A program made the translations under genes and the position numbers. From Prosthecobacter sp. (lineage in GTDB: Bacteria > Verrucomicrobiota > Verrucomicrobiia > Verrucomicrobiales > Verrucomicrobiaceae), in NCBI RefSeq assembly GCF_014879935.1, contig NZ_JACSRD010000111.1, positions 1-47,942 of the forward strand: a stretch of 47,942 nt of DNA, written 5' to 3'. Shown here one piece after another: positions 18,234-25,893 of the stretch. The notes under the pieces were generated by a model, which saw nothing but the letters and a program-made list of their open reading frames with translations, did not search any database and was not told where the DNA came from. How positions within the stretch are numbered: position 1 is the first letter of the stretch; each line of letters starts with the position of its first letter.

Positions 18234-20231
18234 ATGCGCTTGTTGCTCATTTTTTCGTCCTTCCTCATTCTGCATTCGTCATTTTCGGCAGTCTTGTCCT
18301 CCGAAGCTTCAGCGGAGGATGGACAGCCGAATCTTCTGCTCGTCATGGTCGATGACATGGGTTTCTCCGACCTTGGTTGTTACGGCAGCGAGATCGAAAC
18401 GCCGCATCTCGACAAACTGGCCGCGAATGGCCTGCGCTTCACGCAGTTCTACAACACCGCCAAGTGCCATTCATCGCGCGTGAGCCTCCTCAGCGGCCGC
18501 TGGTGCCGCCAGGCCGGTGACGAGAGTTTGAAGCGCGCCGCGATCATTCCCGAAGTTCTCGCTCCAGCGGGCTATTTCACCGCCATGACCGGAAAATGGC
18601 ATCTCAGCCAGGAACCGACACATTTCGGCTTTCAGCGCTACTTTGGCCATCTCTCCGGCGCGACGAATTATTACCTCGGAGACAAAACCTTCCGTCTAAA
18701 CGGCGAAAAATGGCCCGTGCCCGAAAAAGGCTTCTACACGACCATCGCAAACGTGGACCGTGCCATCGAGTTCATCAGCGAGGCGCGTCAGGCGAAGAAG
18801 CCGTGGTTTCAATACATCGCCTTCAATGCCCCTCACGCGCCTTTGCAGCCTCTGGAGCAGGATTACCGAAAGTATCTCGGCCGCTACGATGCCGGTTGGG
18901 ACAGTGTGCGTGCCGCGCGAGTCGCCAAACAAAAGCAAATCGGCCTGCTGCCCGCGAATCTCGAAGAATCACCGCGTCCCGAGCACGTGCGTGCGTGGGA
19001 TCAGCTCACGCCCGAGCAAAAAGCGTGGGAAGCGAAGCGCATGGCCGCCTACGCGGGCCTCATCGACCGTATCGACCAGGAAATGGGCCGCCTCATTGCC
19101 GATCTCGATCAAAACGGCGATCTCGCCAAGACCGTCATCCTCTTCGTCTCCGACAACGGCGCGTGTCCTTACGATCGCGGCCGCCCGGAGCCGGACGCGC
19201 AGCCGTTTGATCCCAAGACCACGTGGAGCGACAGCACCGGCTGGGCCTGGGCGCGGAACTCGCCCTTCCGCTACTACAAGCAGAACCAATTCGAAGGAGG
19301 CATCTCCACGCCCGCTATCCTGCACTGGCCCGCCGGTTTGAAGCAGAAGCCCGGCGCCGTCATCGACACGCCCGCGCATCTTGTTGATGTACTGCCCACC
19401 TTTGCCGAACTCGCCGGTGCGAAGCTGCCGGAGAGCTTTCCCGGCCGCGAACTCACGCCGCTCGCCGGCACTTCGCTCGCGCCCATCATCGCCAGTGGCG
19501 ATTTGAAGGCACGTCCGCCGATTCATCTGCTCTTTTCGAGTGATCGCGGCCTACGCGATGGCGATTGGAAGCTCGTCAGCTTTCAAAGCGAGCCTTGGGA
19601 GCTCTACAATCTGCGCACCGACCGCACCGAACTGCACAACGTTGCCGCGCAGCATCGCGACATCGTGCAGCGCATGGTCAACCAATGGCACGACATGGCT
19701 GAGCACGTCCTCATGGCCCCGCCCAAGGAATGCGCGCCCGTTTCCACCGAACCCGGCGATCATCGCCACCGCGAATGGACCGACCACGACCAGCCACTCA
19801 CCGCCGGCAAGGTCCGCCACGGCAAATCAACCGCCACCACGCTCCCTCGCGCCCGCAAAGGCACGAAACTCACCGTCGAAGGCGATCAACTCATCCTCCA
19901 ATGCACCGGCGACGATCCCGGCCTCGCCTTCAGCGATCTGAATCTCACTGCGCCCGGCCCCTACGTCCTCGAATTCAAACTCCAAAGCCACGCCACCGGC
20001 CCCGCCGAACTCTACTGGACCACCGACTCCCAAACCATCCTCCCCAAAGGCAAACATCTCGACTTCGAAGTGAAACACGACGGCCAATGGCATGAGATGA
20101 AGCTCAATATCGATGAAGCGAAGACCCTCCATGCCCTGCGCCTCGATCCATGCGGCGGTGAAGGCGGGGCCCGCATTGAAGGGCTTGTTCTAAAAGCAGA
20201 GGACGGCAAGGAACTGGCCAAGTGGCCGTGA
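18234..20231 (+). CDS. Secreted sulfatase 10 with atypical motif (C-H-S-S-R) and extra C-terminal domain
   Basis: A 665-residue protein, about 150 residues longer than its neighbours. The sulfatase part has VDDMGFSDLGCYG, an activation motif read as C78-H-S-S-R (Ser in the usual Pro position), GKWHL, and SDNGACP. It shares the DxGWDSVRAAR and IDRIDQEMGR stretches with sulfatase 2. From about residue 525 a separate beta-rich domain follows (HGKSTATTLPR onward, with alternating strands), possibly a carbohydrate-binding or jelly-roll module. The signal peptide is repeat-encoded, with a palindromic module just after it. The start was set at ATG 18234; the in-frame 18177 start lies inside sulfatase 9. 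It is the last gene of the run. Confidence 0.88.
   Translation: MRLLLIFSSFLILHSSFSAVLSSEASAEDGQPNLLLVMVDDMGFSDLGCYGSEIETPHLDKLAANGLRFTQFYNTAKCHSSRVSLLSGRWCRQAGDESLKRAAIIPEVLAPAGYFTAMTGKWHLSQEPTHFGFQRYFGHLSGATNYYLGDKTFRLNGEKWPVPEKGFYTTIANVDRAIEFISEARQAKKPWFQYIAFNAPHAPLQPLEQDYRKYLGRYDAGWDSVRAARVAKQKQIGLLPANLEESPRPEHVRAWDQLTPEQKAWEAKRMAAYAGLIDRIDQEMGRLIADLDQNGDLAKTVILFVSDNGACPYDRGRPEPDAQPFDPKTTWSDSTGWAWARNSPFRYYKQNQFEGGISTPAILHWPAGLKQKPGAVIDTPAHLVDVLPTFAELAGAKLPESFPGRELTPLAGTSLAPIIASGDLKARPPIHLLFSSDRGLRDGDWKLVSFQSEPWELYNLRTDRTELHNVAAQHRDIVQRMVNQWHDMAEHVLMAPPKECAPVSTEPGDHRHREWTDHDQPLTAGKVRHGKSTATTLPRARKGTKLTVEGDQLILQCTGDDPGLAFSDLNLTAPGPYVLEFKLQSHATGPAELYWTTDSQTILPKGKHLDFEVKHDGQWHEMKLNIDEAKTLHALRLDPCGGEGGARIEGLVLKAEDGKELAKWP
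18249..18287. repeat. Signal-peptide-coding repeat, copy in sulfatase 10
   Basis: The DNA ends in ctgcattcgtcatttt, the same as the copy in sulfatase 3, and encodes the hydrophobic signal core (LILHSSFSA). Confidence 0.6.
18297..18323. repeat. Palindromic coding module after the signal peptide of sulfatase 10
   Basis: The stem tcctccg/cggagga closes around aagcttcag. It is nearly identical to 12048-12074 in sulfatase 6; in sulfatase 10 the stem is perfect. Confidence 0.6.
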
Positions 20232-20256
20232 ATTTGCTCAACTAGCCACGATAAAC

Positions 20257-20766
20257 ATGGACGTCATTGAAGCCGATCAACTCTTGCAACGACCGTTGGA
20301 GTCCAAAGACTTTAACCGGCTGGCGAAGTGGCTGCGTGAGATCTCCGATTCTATTCGACTGGATTTTTTTCGCCGACATTTGCATCTGAGCCATCCTGCT
20401 TTTTGGAGGCTCGCCACTTCTTGCATCAATAGTCGAGCTGAGGCGTTCGACTTATTCAAGCGAGGCTTGGATGACATTGTTTCAGCACATTCTCAGAAGA
20501 CCAAAATCTGCACCCAATTCGGTGTGGCCAAGCTTGGAGCAAAGCGTGCGATTGCTGTAATTGCTGCCAGAATCGATTCTCAACCTCACGTGGTTGATAT
20601 GGCACTTTACTGGTTGCCTTGCATGATTTCGAAGGATGCGCCAACGTTTGCCTTATTGAAAGCGCTGCAAGCAGAAGCCGAGCGCACAAACATCATCAAA
20701 CCCACCAGAAGGATTGAAGGTGTCGGTGGCAGCGTCACATATGCTGATCGTTACGGGGCCGAATGA
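20257..20766 (+). CDS. Hypothetical protein, lower-GC orphan
   Basis: A 169-residue protein not recognised as any family. It is predicted cytoplasmic (no signal peptide or membrane segment), rich in helices, with regularly spaced hydrophobic residues and Trp/Phe that could form a HEAT-like helical bundle. Its base composition is visibly poorer in G+C than the flanking genes, and its codons are more mixed, which suggests recent acquisition. It starts 25 bp after the last sulfatase. No function is proposed. Confidence 0.65.
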   Translation: MDVIEADQLLQRPLESKDFNRLAKWLREISDSIRLDFFRRHLHLSHPAFWRLATSCINSRAEAFDLFKRGLDDIVSAHSQKTKICTQFGVAKLGAKRAIAVIAARIDSQPHVVDMALYWLPCMISKDAPTFALLKALQAEAERTNIIKPTRRIEGVGGSVTYADRYGAE

Positions 20767-20835
20767 TTGTCACATGGAGCATGATCAATGTCTTCCTCTG
20801 CGAGAGATGACGCCCGTGATCGTTTGCATCGTTAG

Positions 20836-21118
20836 ATGTCCCGCATTCTCATCCCTCTCCTTCTCTTAACACTGTGCCCCCTAGTGTCTGCCCAGAAGGC
20901 AAAGGGTAGATCCAAACCCAATCAGGCCAACTCTCCCGACATGCAGTCGTATCGCCGGTCCCCTTGCTGCCGACGGGTGTCACGCATCACACCTTCCGCA
21001 GCGAGTCGATGAAGCGTGACGTGGGTTACTGCCTGTATCTGCCGCCGGGCTATGAAACGGACACGGAGTGGCGCTATCCGGTGATTTATCATCTGCGCGG
21101 CGCGGGCGGAAATGGCTC
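20836..21118 (+). pseudogene. Truncated, frameshifted copy of the downstream esterase
   Basis: The DNA closely matches the first about 270 bp of the intact esterase at 22757. It begins at ATG 20836 with a signal peptide (LLLLTLCPLVSAQ) and shares [10 protein letters not shown]. Around 20960 one base is missing relative to the intact gene, so the conserved part ([18 protein letters not shown], then YLPPGYE) continues in another frame. Similarity stops near 21115 (GGAGGN), just before the end of the opposite-strand ATPase gene. The catalytic Ser region is absent. This is a duplicate that has decayed. Confidence 0.85.
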
Positions 21119-22567
21119 TCACCCCGCCTCGAACATCCGCTCAAACGGCACGAGGTAGTCGAAGTAGTCTTCGTCGGCGATGCCGGGGGCGAGTTCGCCT
21201 TGATAGACGAGGACGGTGCGGCAGGGCGTGCCTTTAGGGAGCTTCAGCTTGCGGATTTTTTCCTGCACGTCGGTGATGCAGGAATGGTCGATGCGGCTGC
21301 GGAGCTTGATCTCGACGACGTAGAGCGACTTCTTCGTGCGCAGCAGCAGGTCGATCTGACAGGCCTCCTTGCGCAGCGTTTTGCTTTGGAAATAGGGCGC
21401 GGCATTCAGAATGGGCGTGTTGCCCAGCTCGATGAGGCGCAGGAGCGCATCCCGGTTGCTGAGAACGAGGTTTTCAAACTGCAGTCCCATGAGCGTGTCC
21501 CACTGCGGCAGTGTCTCGAGCGCACGTTGGCGGAACAGGCCTTTGGCGATGCGCTTACGCTCGGGATCGACGTAGCGGAGGTAGAAGCGTGTGTAGTTGT
21601 CGCTCAGGCGATACTTGGCGCTGCGCTGCTCCGTGCCGGTGCTGGGATCAAACGGCAGGTCGCTGGTGATGAAGCCGGCGCTTTCGAGTTCCGCGAGCGC
21701 CTCGGTGACGATGCCGCCGCGGCCCACGTCGCGGTCACGGCTGAGTTCGGTGAGTGTTTTCGAAGGACCGCTCAGGGCGCGGCAGATTTCGCGGTAACGA
21801 TCGGCACGGCGGCTGAAGACGCTGCTGAACAGGTCATCAAACTCCCGAAAGAGCAGCCCGCCCGGATCGAAGCACAGGCGATGGATGTTTTGTTCCGCCG
21901 TCTGCGCGGGATCGATCTCCTCCAGGTAGCGCGGCACGCCGCCGGTGACGGCGAGGGTCTTGATCTTCTCCAGCACAGGGATGCGCGAGGCCTTGCCACG
22001 CCAGAAGGGGATGCACTCCGGCAGCGGCATGGGCGGCAGGGTGAAGACCCACGAGCACCGGCCCACGAAGCCGGCGCTGTTGAGCAAATTTGCCTCGATC
22101 CACGATGACATGGAGCCGCAGAGCACGACGACGAGGTCTTTGCGGCGGCTGAAGAGGTTGTCCCAGGCGATTTTGAGATGCCCGGCAAAGTCGGGATCGC
22201 CAATGGCCATCCAGGAGATCTCATCGAGCAGCAGCACGGTCTTGCCCTTCTGCGGCAGCACGGTGGCGAGCGTCTGAAAGGCCTGAGGCCAGCTTTCGAG
22301 CGTCATCTTCGGCAGAGAGGTCTGCGCGGCAAGTTGCTCGGCAAAGCTGGCGAGTTGCTCCGCTTTGCCAATGCCCTCGCGTGGTCCCAATCCCTCGAAC
22401 TTCAGGTAATGATCGCCATAGGTCTGCCCGCAGTGCCTGACGAAGGCGCTTTTGCCGATGCGCCGGCGCCCCTGCACCACGACGAGCGAGGGCTTCGTCT
22501 GCCGCAGCAACCGGGCGAACTGGTCCGCGTGAAAACGGCGGCCGTGGAAGGGAAAGTCGTCTGGCAT
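21119..22567 (-). CDS. ATPase of the Arch_ATPase/DUF234 type
   Basis: A 482-residue P-loop ATPase. The Walker A motif is GRRRIGKS at 33-40 and Walker B is LLLDEIS, with Asp115 and Glu116. The middle region contains a winged-helix-like segment. The C-terminus holds a restriction-endonuclease-like core with the pattern LYVVEIKLRS near 412-420. This layout matches the archaeal-type ATPase families with DUF234/PD-(D/E)XK-like C-termini. Their cellular role is poorly known, and they are often patchily distributed. It reads against its neighbours, ends within a few bases of the truncated esterase, and has paired palindromes upstream, suggesting arrival as a unit. Transposition activity itself is not shown. 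Confidence 0.8.
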   Translation of the reverse strand: MPDDFPFHGRRFHADQFARLLRQTKPSLVVVQGRRRIGKSAFVRHCGQTYGDHYLKFEGLGPREGIGKAEQLASFAEQLAAQTSLPKMTLESWPQAFQTLATVLPQKGKTVLLLDEISWMAIGDPDFAGHLKIAWDNLFSRRKDLVVVLCGSMSSWIEANLLNSAGFVGRCSWVFTLPPMPLPECIPFWRGKASRIPVLEKIKTLAVTGGVPRYLEEIDPAQTAEQNIHRLCFDPGGLLFREFDDLFSSVFSRRADRYREICRALSGPSKTLTELSRDRDVGRGGIVTEALAELESAGFITSDLPFDPSTGTEQRSAKYRLSDNYTRFYLRYVDPERKRIAKGLFRQRALETLPQWDTLMGLQFENLVLSNRDALLRLIELGNTPILNAAPYFQSKTLRKEACQIDLLLRTKKSLYVVEIKLRSRIDHSCITDVQEKIRKLKLPKGTPCRTVLVYQGELAPGIADEDYFDYLVPFERMFEAG

Positions 22568-22580
22568 GGCGAGGCGGAAT

Positions 22581-22705
22581 GTCGATTCGGTGCTGTGTTT
22601 TGGTTGGAAAAAGAGAGCACGAAATCGACATTAAGTCAATTCGGTGCTGCTAGGGAGTCATTCTCTCGGCAGCACGAAATCGACGCCAAGTTGATTCGGT
22701 GCTGC
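22581..22705. repeat. Palindromic repeat array upstream of the ATPase gene
   Basis: Five related half-sites alternate in orientation: 22581-22595, 22616-22629 (reverse), 22635-22650, 22669-22684 (reverse) and 22690-22705. The core is t/c-gattcggtgctg. Two full imperfect palindromes result, 22616-22650 and 22669-22705, each with a 5-base centre (attaa, gccaa) and about 55 bp apart. The array lies between the ATPase start and the esterase start. It could be an operator array, a REP-like element or the end of a mobile unit. Confidence 0.65.
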
Positions 22706-22756
22706 TGTATGGATGGCACTGAGAGACACGACCCTCCGCGTCGTTTCCAGCCATCC

Positions 22757-23689
22757 ATGTCTCACTGCCTTACAACCCTCCTGCTTCTTGCCTTCTGCTG
22801 CACTGTTTTCGCCCAACCAGCCAAAAAGAAGGCCAACCAGGCCAACTCTCCCGACATGTGGGTCACGTCGCCGGTTCCGGAGCTGCCGGTGGGTGTCACG
22901 CATCACACTTTTCGCAGCGAGTCGATGAAGCGCGACGTGGGCTACTGCCTCTATTTGCCGCCGGGCTATGAAAAGGCCACGGAGCGGCGGTATCCGGTGA
23001 TTTATCATCTGCACGGCGCGGGTGGGAATGAGACGCGGAGCGTGTATTCGGCCGGCGTGCTGCACGAGGGCATTGTGGCGGGGAAGCTGCCCGAGATCGT
23101 GATGGTGTTTCCGAATGGCGGTCGCTCGACGATGTATCAGGACAGCGGCGACGGGCGCTTCATGGCGGAGACGATGATGATCAAAGAACTCATCCCGCAC
23201 ATCGACGCCACGTATCGCACGATCGCGGATCGGAAGGCGCGCTGCATCGAGGGCTTCAGCATGGGCGGTCGCGGCTCCACGAATCTCGCCATGAAGCATC
23301 CGCAGCTCTTTGGCTCGCTCTTCAATCAAAGCGGCAACGTGTATCGCGTCTCCGACGCCAAAAATCTCCCGAACGCCTATCTCGGTGACGATCCGCAGCG
23401 ACTGCGTGACAACGATGCCTTCCTGAACTTGGAAAAGAATCTGGAGTACATCAAAGCGAACCTGCGCATGCAGGTCGCCTGCGGCACCGCAGACCCGGAT
23501 CACCTCGTCACGGTGCGTGAATACCACGAAGCGCTGACGAAACTCGGCGTGACGCACAGCTACTTCGAGGTCGAGGGCCTCGATCACAATCAGAAGAAGA
23601 TGATCGACGGCCGCAAAGACACGTGGTTCGATTTCCAGATCGAATCCCTCAAACTCAATCACGTCCCGCTCCACTACCTCAAACCATGA
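22757..23689 (+). CDS. Secreted esterase (enterochelin-esterase/PF00756-like)
   Basis: A 310-residue alpha/beta hydrolase. The signal peptide is about 1-20 (FCCTVFAQ). It continues with YLPPGYE at 66-72 and the oxyanion-region HLHGAGG. The nucleophile elbow is GFSMGG with Ser168. An acid residue lies in the ADPDH region, and His near 280 (GLDHNQKK) completes the triad. It is the intact counterpart of the truncated copy at 20836. The start at 22757 was chosen because a longer upstream reading crosses the palindromes. Its stop overlaps the start of the next gene (ATGA at 23686-23689), so it heads the operon 22757-27060. Ester substrate unknown. Confidence 0.87.
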   Translation: MSHCLTTLLLLAFCCTVFAQPAKKKANQANSPDMWVTSPVPELPVGVTHHTFRSESMKRDVGYCLYLPPGYEKATERRYPVIYHLHGAGGNETRSVYSAGVLHEGIVAGKLPEIVMVFPNGGRSTMYQDSGDGRFMAETMMIKELIPHIDATYRTIADRKARCIEGFSMGGRGSTNLAMKHPQLFGSLFNQSGNVYRVSDAKNLPNAYLGDDPQRLRDNDAFLNLEKNLEYIKANLRMQVACGTADPDHLVTVREYHEALTKLGVTHSYFEVEGLDHNQKKMIDGRKDTWFDFQIESLKLNHVPLHYLKP

Positions 23690-24381
23690 AACACCTCCTG
23701 ATTCCGCTCCTCCTCGTCACCTCGCTCCAGGCCGATTTCATCACGCCATTGCTGAACGATGACTTCAACCGTGATGAAGCCACGCCGGGGAAGGAGGACA
23801 TCGGCAACGGCTGGACCACGAACAGTGCGTGGCGGGCGAAAGGCCACCAGCAGGTCGATTTGATCGATGGTGTGATGCATGTGACGAAGCATGCTGAGGC
23901 TGATCATGGCGTGGCGATCTTCCACAACGTCGAATTCCAGGATGGCATGGTCGAACTGCGCTTCAAACTCGGCGAAGGTGACGATCTCGGCGTCGATTTC
24001 GTCGATCGGGAACTGAAAACGGTCCATGCAGGACACCTGTGCATGGCCCGGGTGACGAACAAGAGCCTCACCATCATCGATTCGAAGACGGGCGGAATGA
24101 ACAACGAGATTCGTGAGCGGCGGCTGAAGGGCGACAAGTCGCCGGAGATCGCCGCGTTGCTGAAAACAAAGACCAAGGCCTTCAAACTCGATTTGAAGCC
24201 CGGAACCTGGCATACGATGCACATCAAGATCGTGGCCGATCAGATGACCGTCCGCATTGACGAGCTGGAGACCGGTTCCTTCAGCAGCGAAGGCATTGCA
24301 CATCCGACGAAGCGCATGATTACCCTCGCCGTGAACAAGTCTGCGGATGTCGATGATGTGAAAGTGTGGAAGCTGAAGTGA
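23686..24381 (+). CDS. Secreted LamG/DUF1080-like jelly-roll protein
   Basis: A 231-residue protein with a short signal peptide (LLLVTSLQA) and a single concanavalin-like beta-sandwich domain. The typical pattern is DDFNR near the start, [15 protein letters not shown], and near the end [20 protein letters not shown]. Related domains bind carbohydrates, or in DUF1080 (3-keto-disaccharide hydrolase) act on them; no catalytic residues can be assigned here. A related protein lies at 46920. Translation is coupled to the esterase by ATGA. Confidence 0.75.
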   Translation: MKHLLIPLLLVTSLQADFITPLLNDDFNRDEATPGKEDIGNGWTTNSAWRAKGHQQVDLIDGVMHVTKHAEADHGVAIFHNVEFQDGMVELRFKLGEGDDLGVDFVDRELKTVHAGHLCMARVTNKSLTIIDSKTGGMNNEIRERRLKGDKSPEIAALLKTKTKAFKLDLKPGTWHTMHIKIVADQMTVRIDELETGSFSSEGIAHPTKRMITLAVNKSADVDDVKVWKLK

Positions 24382-24383
24382 TC

Positions 24384-25337
24384 ATGCGCATCGCGGTTGC
24401 CATTCTTCTCTGCACCACGGCGGCCTTGTCCCAGCCGTACGAGATCGTGCCCGATTGGCCGAAGCTGCCTGATGGGCATGTGCTGGGCCTTTGTGCTGGC
24501 GTCGGGGTCGATGCGCAGAACCGCGTGTTTGTGTTTCATCGCAGCGGCCGGAAATGGTCGAATCCGTTTCCGAAGGAGCCGATTCCGCAGCCGACGGTGA
24601 GCGTGCTTGATGGCGCGAGCGGCAAACTGCTCACCACGTGGGGTGAGAACCGTTTTATCATGCCGCACGGCCTGACGGTGGATCATGAGGGCAATCTGTG
24701 GCTTACCGATGTAGGCTTGCATCAGGTCTTCAAATGCACGCCGGAGGGCAAGGTGCTGCTCACGCTCGGCGAAGCGGGTGTTCCCGGCGCGGATCATGCG
24801 CATTTCAACCTGCCCACCGATGTCGCCGTGCTGACTGATGGCTCGTTTTATGTGAGTGACGGCTACAAGAACACGCGCGTGGTCAAATTCAGCGCCGAAG
24901 GAGGGTTCGAGTTCGAATGGGGTGCAAAAGGAAAAGGCAATGGTGAGTTCAATCTGCCGCACGGCATCGCCATCGACACGCAAGGCCGCGTGTATGTCTG
25001 TGATCGTGAAAACGAGCGCGTGCAGGTCTTCGATGCGAAGGGCGGTTTTCTCGATGTGTGGAAGGGACCGCAACTCGGCAAACCCTACGGCATCGAGATC
25101 GGTCCGAACGGGCATCTCTTCATTATTGACGGCGGATCGCCCTCGCTGAAACGCGAGTTGCGCGGCAAGGCGGTCGAACTCGACACGCAGGGCGCGGTGA
25201 TTGACACCTTCGGCGGTTTTGGTGCAGCGCCGGGCGAGTTTCAGCTCGGGCATGACATCGCCGTTGGCCTCGACGGCGCCGTTTACGTCGCCGAAGGCAC
25301 CGGGGCGCGGGTGCAGAAGTTTGTGCGCAAGAAGTGA
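24384..25337 (+). CDS. Secreted NHL-repeat beta-propeller protein
   Basis: A 317-residue exported six-bladed propeller. The signal peptide is about 1-19. Repeated NHL-type blades are recognisable from recurring LPHGIAIDTQGRVYVCD-like motifs (MPHGLTVDHEGNLWLTD, LPTDVAVLTDGSFYVSD and LGHDIAVGLDGAVYVAE). The layout resembles peptidyl-alpha-hydroxyglycine lyase-like and gluconolactonase-like propellers, but their metal ligands cannot be assigned by eye. The start at ATG 24384, just after the previous stop, was preferred over GTG 24366. Likely part of the same operon. Confidence 0.82.
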   Translation: MRIAVAILLCTTAALSQPYEIVPDWPKLPDGHVLGLCAGVGVDAQNRVFVFHRSGRKWSNPFPKEPIPQPTVSVLDGASGKLLTTWGENRFIMPHGLTVDHEGNLWLTDVGLHQVFKCTPEGKVLLTLGEAGVPGADHAHFNLPTDVAVLTDGSFYVSDGYKNTRVVKFSAEGGFEFEWGAKGKGNGEFNLPHGIAIDTQGRVYVCDRENERVQVFDAKGGFLDVWKGPQLGKPYGIEIGPNGHLFIIDGGSPSLKRELRGKAVELDTQGAVIDTFGGFGAAPGEFQLGHDIAVGLDGAVYVAEGTGARVQKFVRKK

Positions 25338-25362
25338 GGCTGCAGGGTTGTTTTGCGACGCC

Positions 25363-25812
25363 ATGAGCCGTCTTCTCGTGATTTTCGCCCTGATTGCCAG
25401 CGTCGTTCCATCCATGGCCGCGCTTCCCGGCGCCGATGCGCTGGCAAAACTCATCGCGAAGGAGTTCGACACGAATGCGGATGAGAAAATCGACGCAGGC
25501 GAGTGGCAGACGGGAGTGGCGGATGGTTTCACCCAGCTCGACTCAAGCGCCGACGGCTCGATCCAAACGGACGAGGTGTACGATCTGAAGGGAGACATCG
25601 CGGAGGAGTCCGGTGACATCGCCGCGTTGTTGATCGTGGAGCTGATCAAGCAGGTGCTCACGGGCCTGGACACTGACAAGGACAAGGCCGTTAGCCGCAA
25701 GGAGTATGATGAGCTGTCGCAATCGATCTTCGGCAGACTGGATGCCGACAAGAACAGCCATCTCACGTTGGCGGAACTCGCGGAGCTGCCTTTGAAGATG
25801 GTGGCGAAGTAG
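25363..25812 (+). CDS. Secreted four-EF-hand calcium-binding protein
   Basis: A 149-residue small exported protein with a signal peptide of about 20 residues (ending PSMAA). Four EF-hand-type loops are visible: DTNADEKIDAGEW, DSSADGSIQTDEV, DTDKDKAVSRKEY and DADKNSHLTLAEL. Some loops have weaker ligands at position 5. It may buffer or sense calcium outside the cell, or bridge to dockerin-like partners. It lies 25 bp after the NHL gene and 81 bp before the sialidase-like gene. Confidence 0.8.
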   Translation: MSRLLVIFALIASVVPSMAALPGADALAKLIAKEFDTNADEKIDAGEWQTGVADGFTQLDSSADGSIQTDEVYDLKGDIAEESGDIAALLIVELIKQVLTGLDTDKDKAVSRKEYDELSQSIFGRLDADKNSHLTLAELAELPLKMVAK

Positions 25813-25893
25813 AGGAGCCCTGCCGCTGGTCAGGCGTTCGCACCACGGCTTTGCTGCGAAAGCAGACGATGCCACCCCGTAATCTTCGTCATC

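Noticed and set aside
21119..22705. A classical insertion sequence
   Set aside because: No transposase motifs, no matching terminal inverted repeat on the left side and no target duplication could be found by eye.
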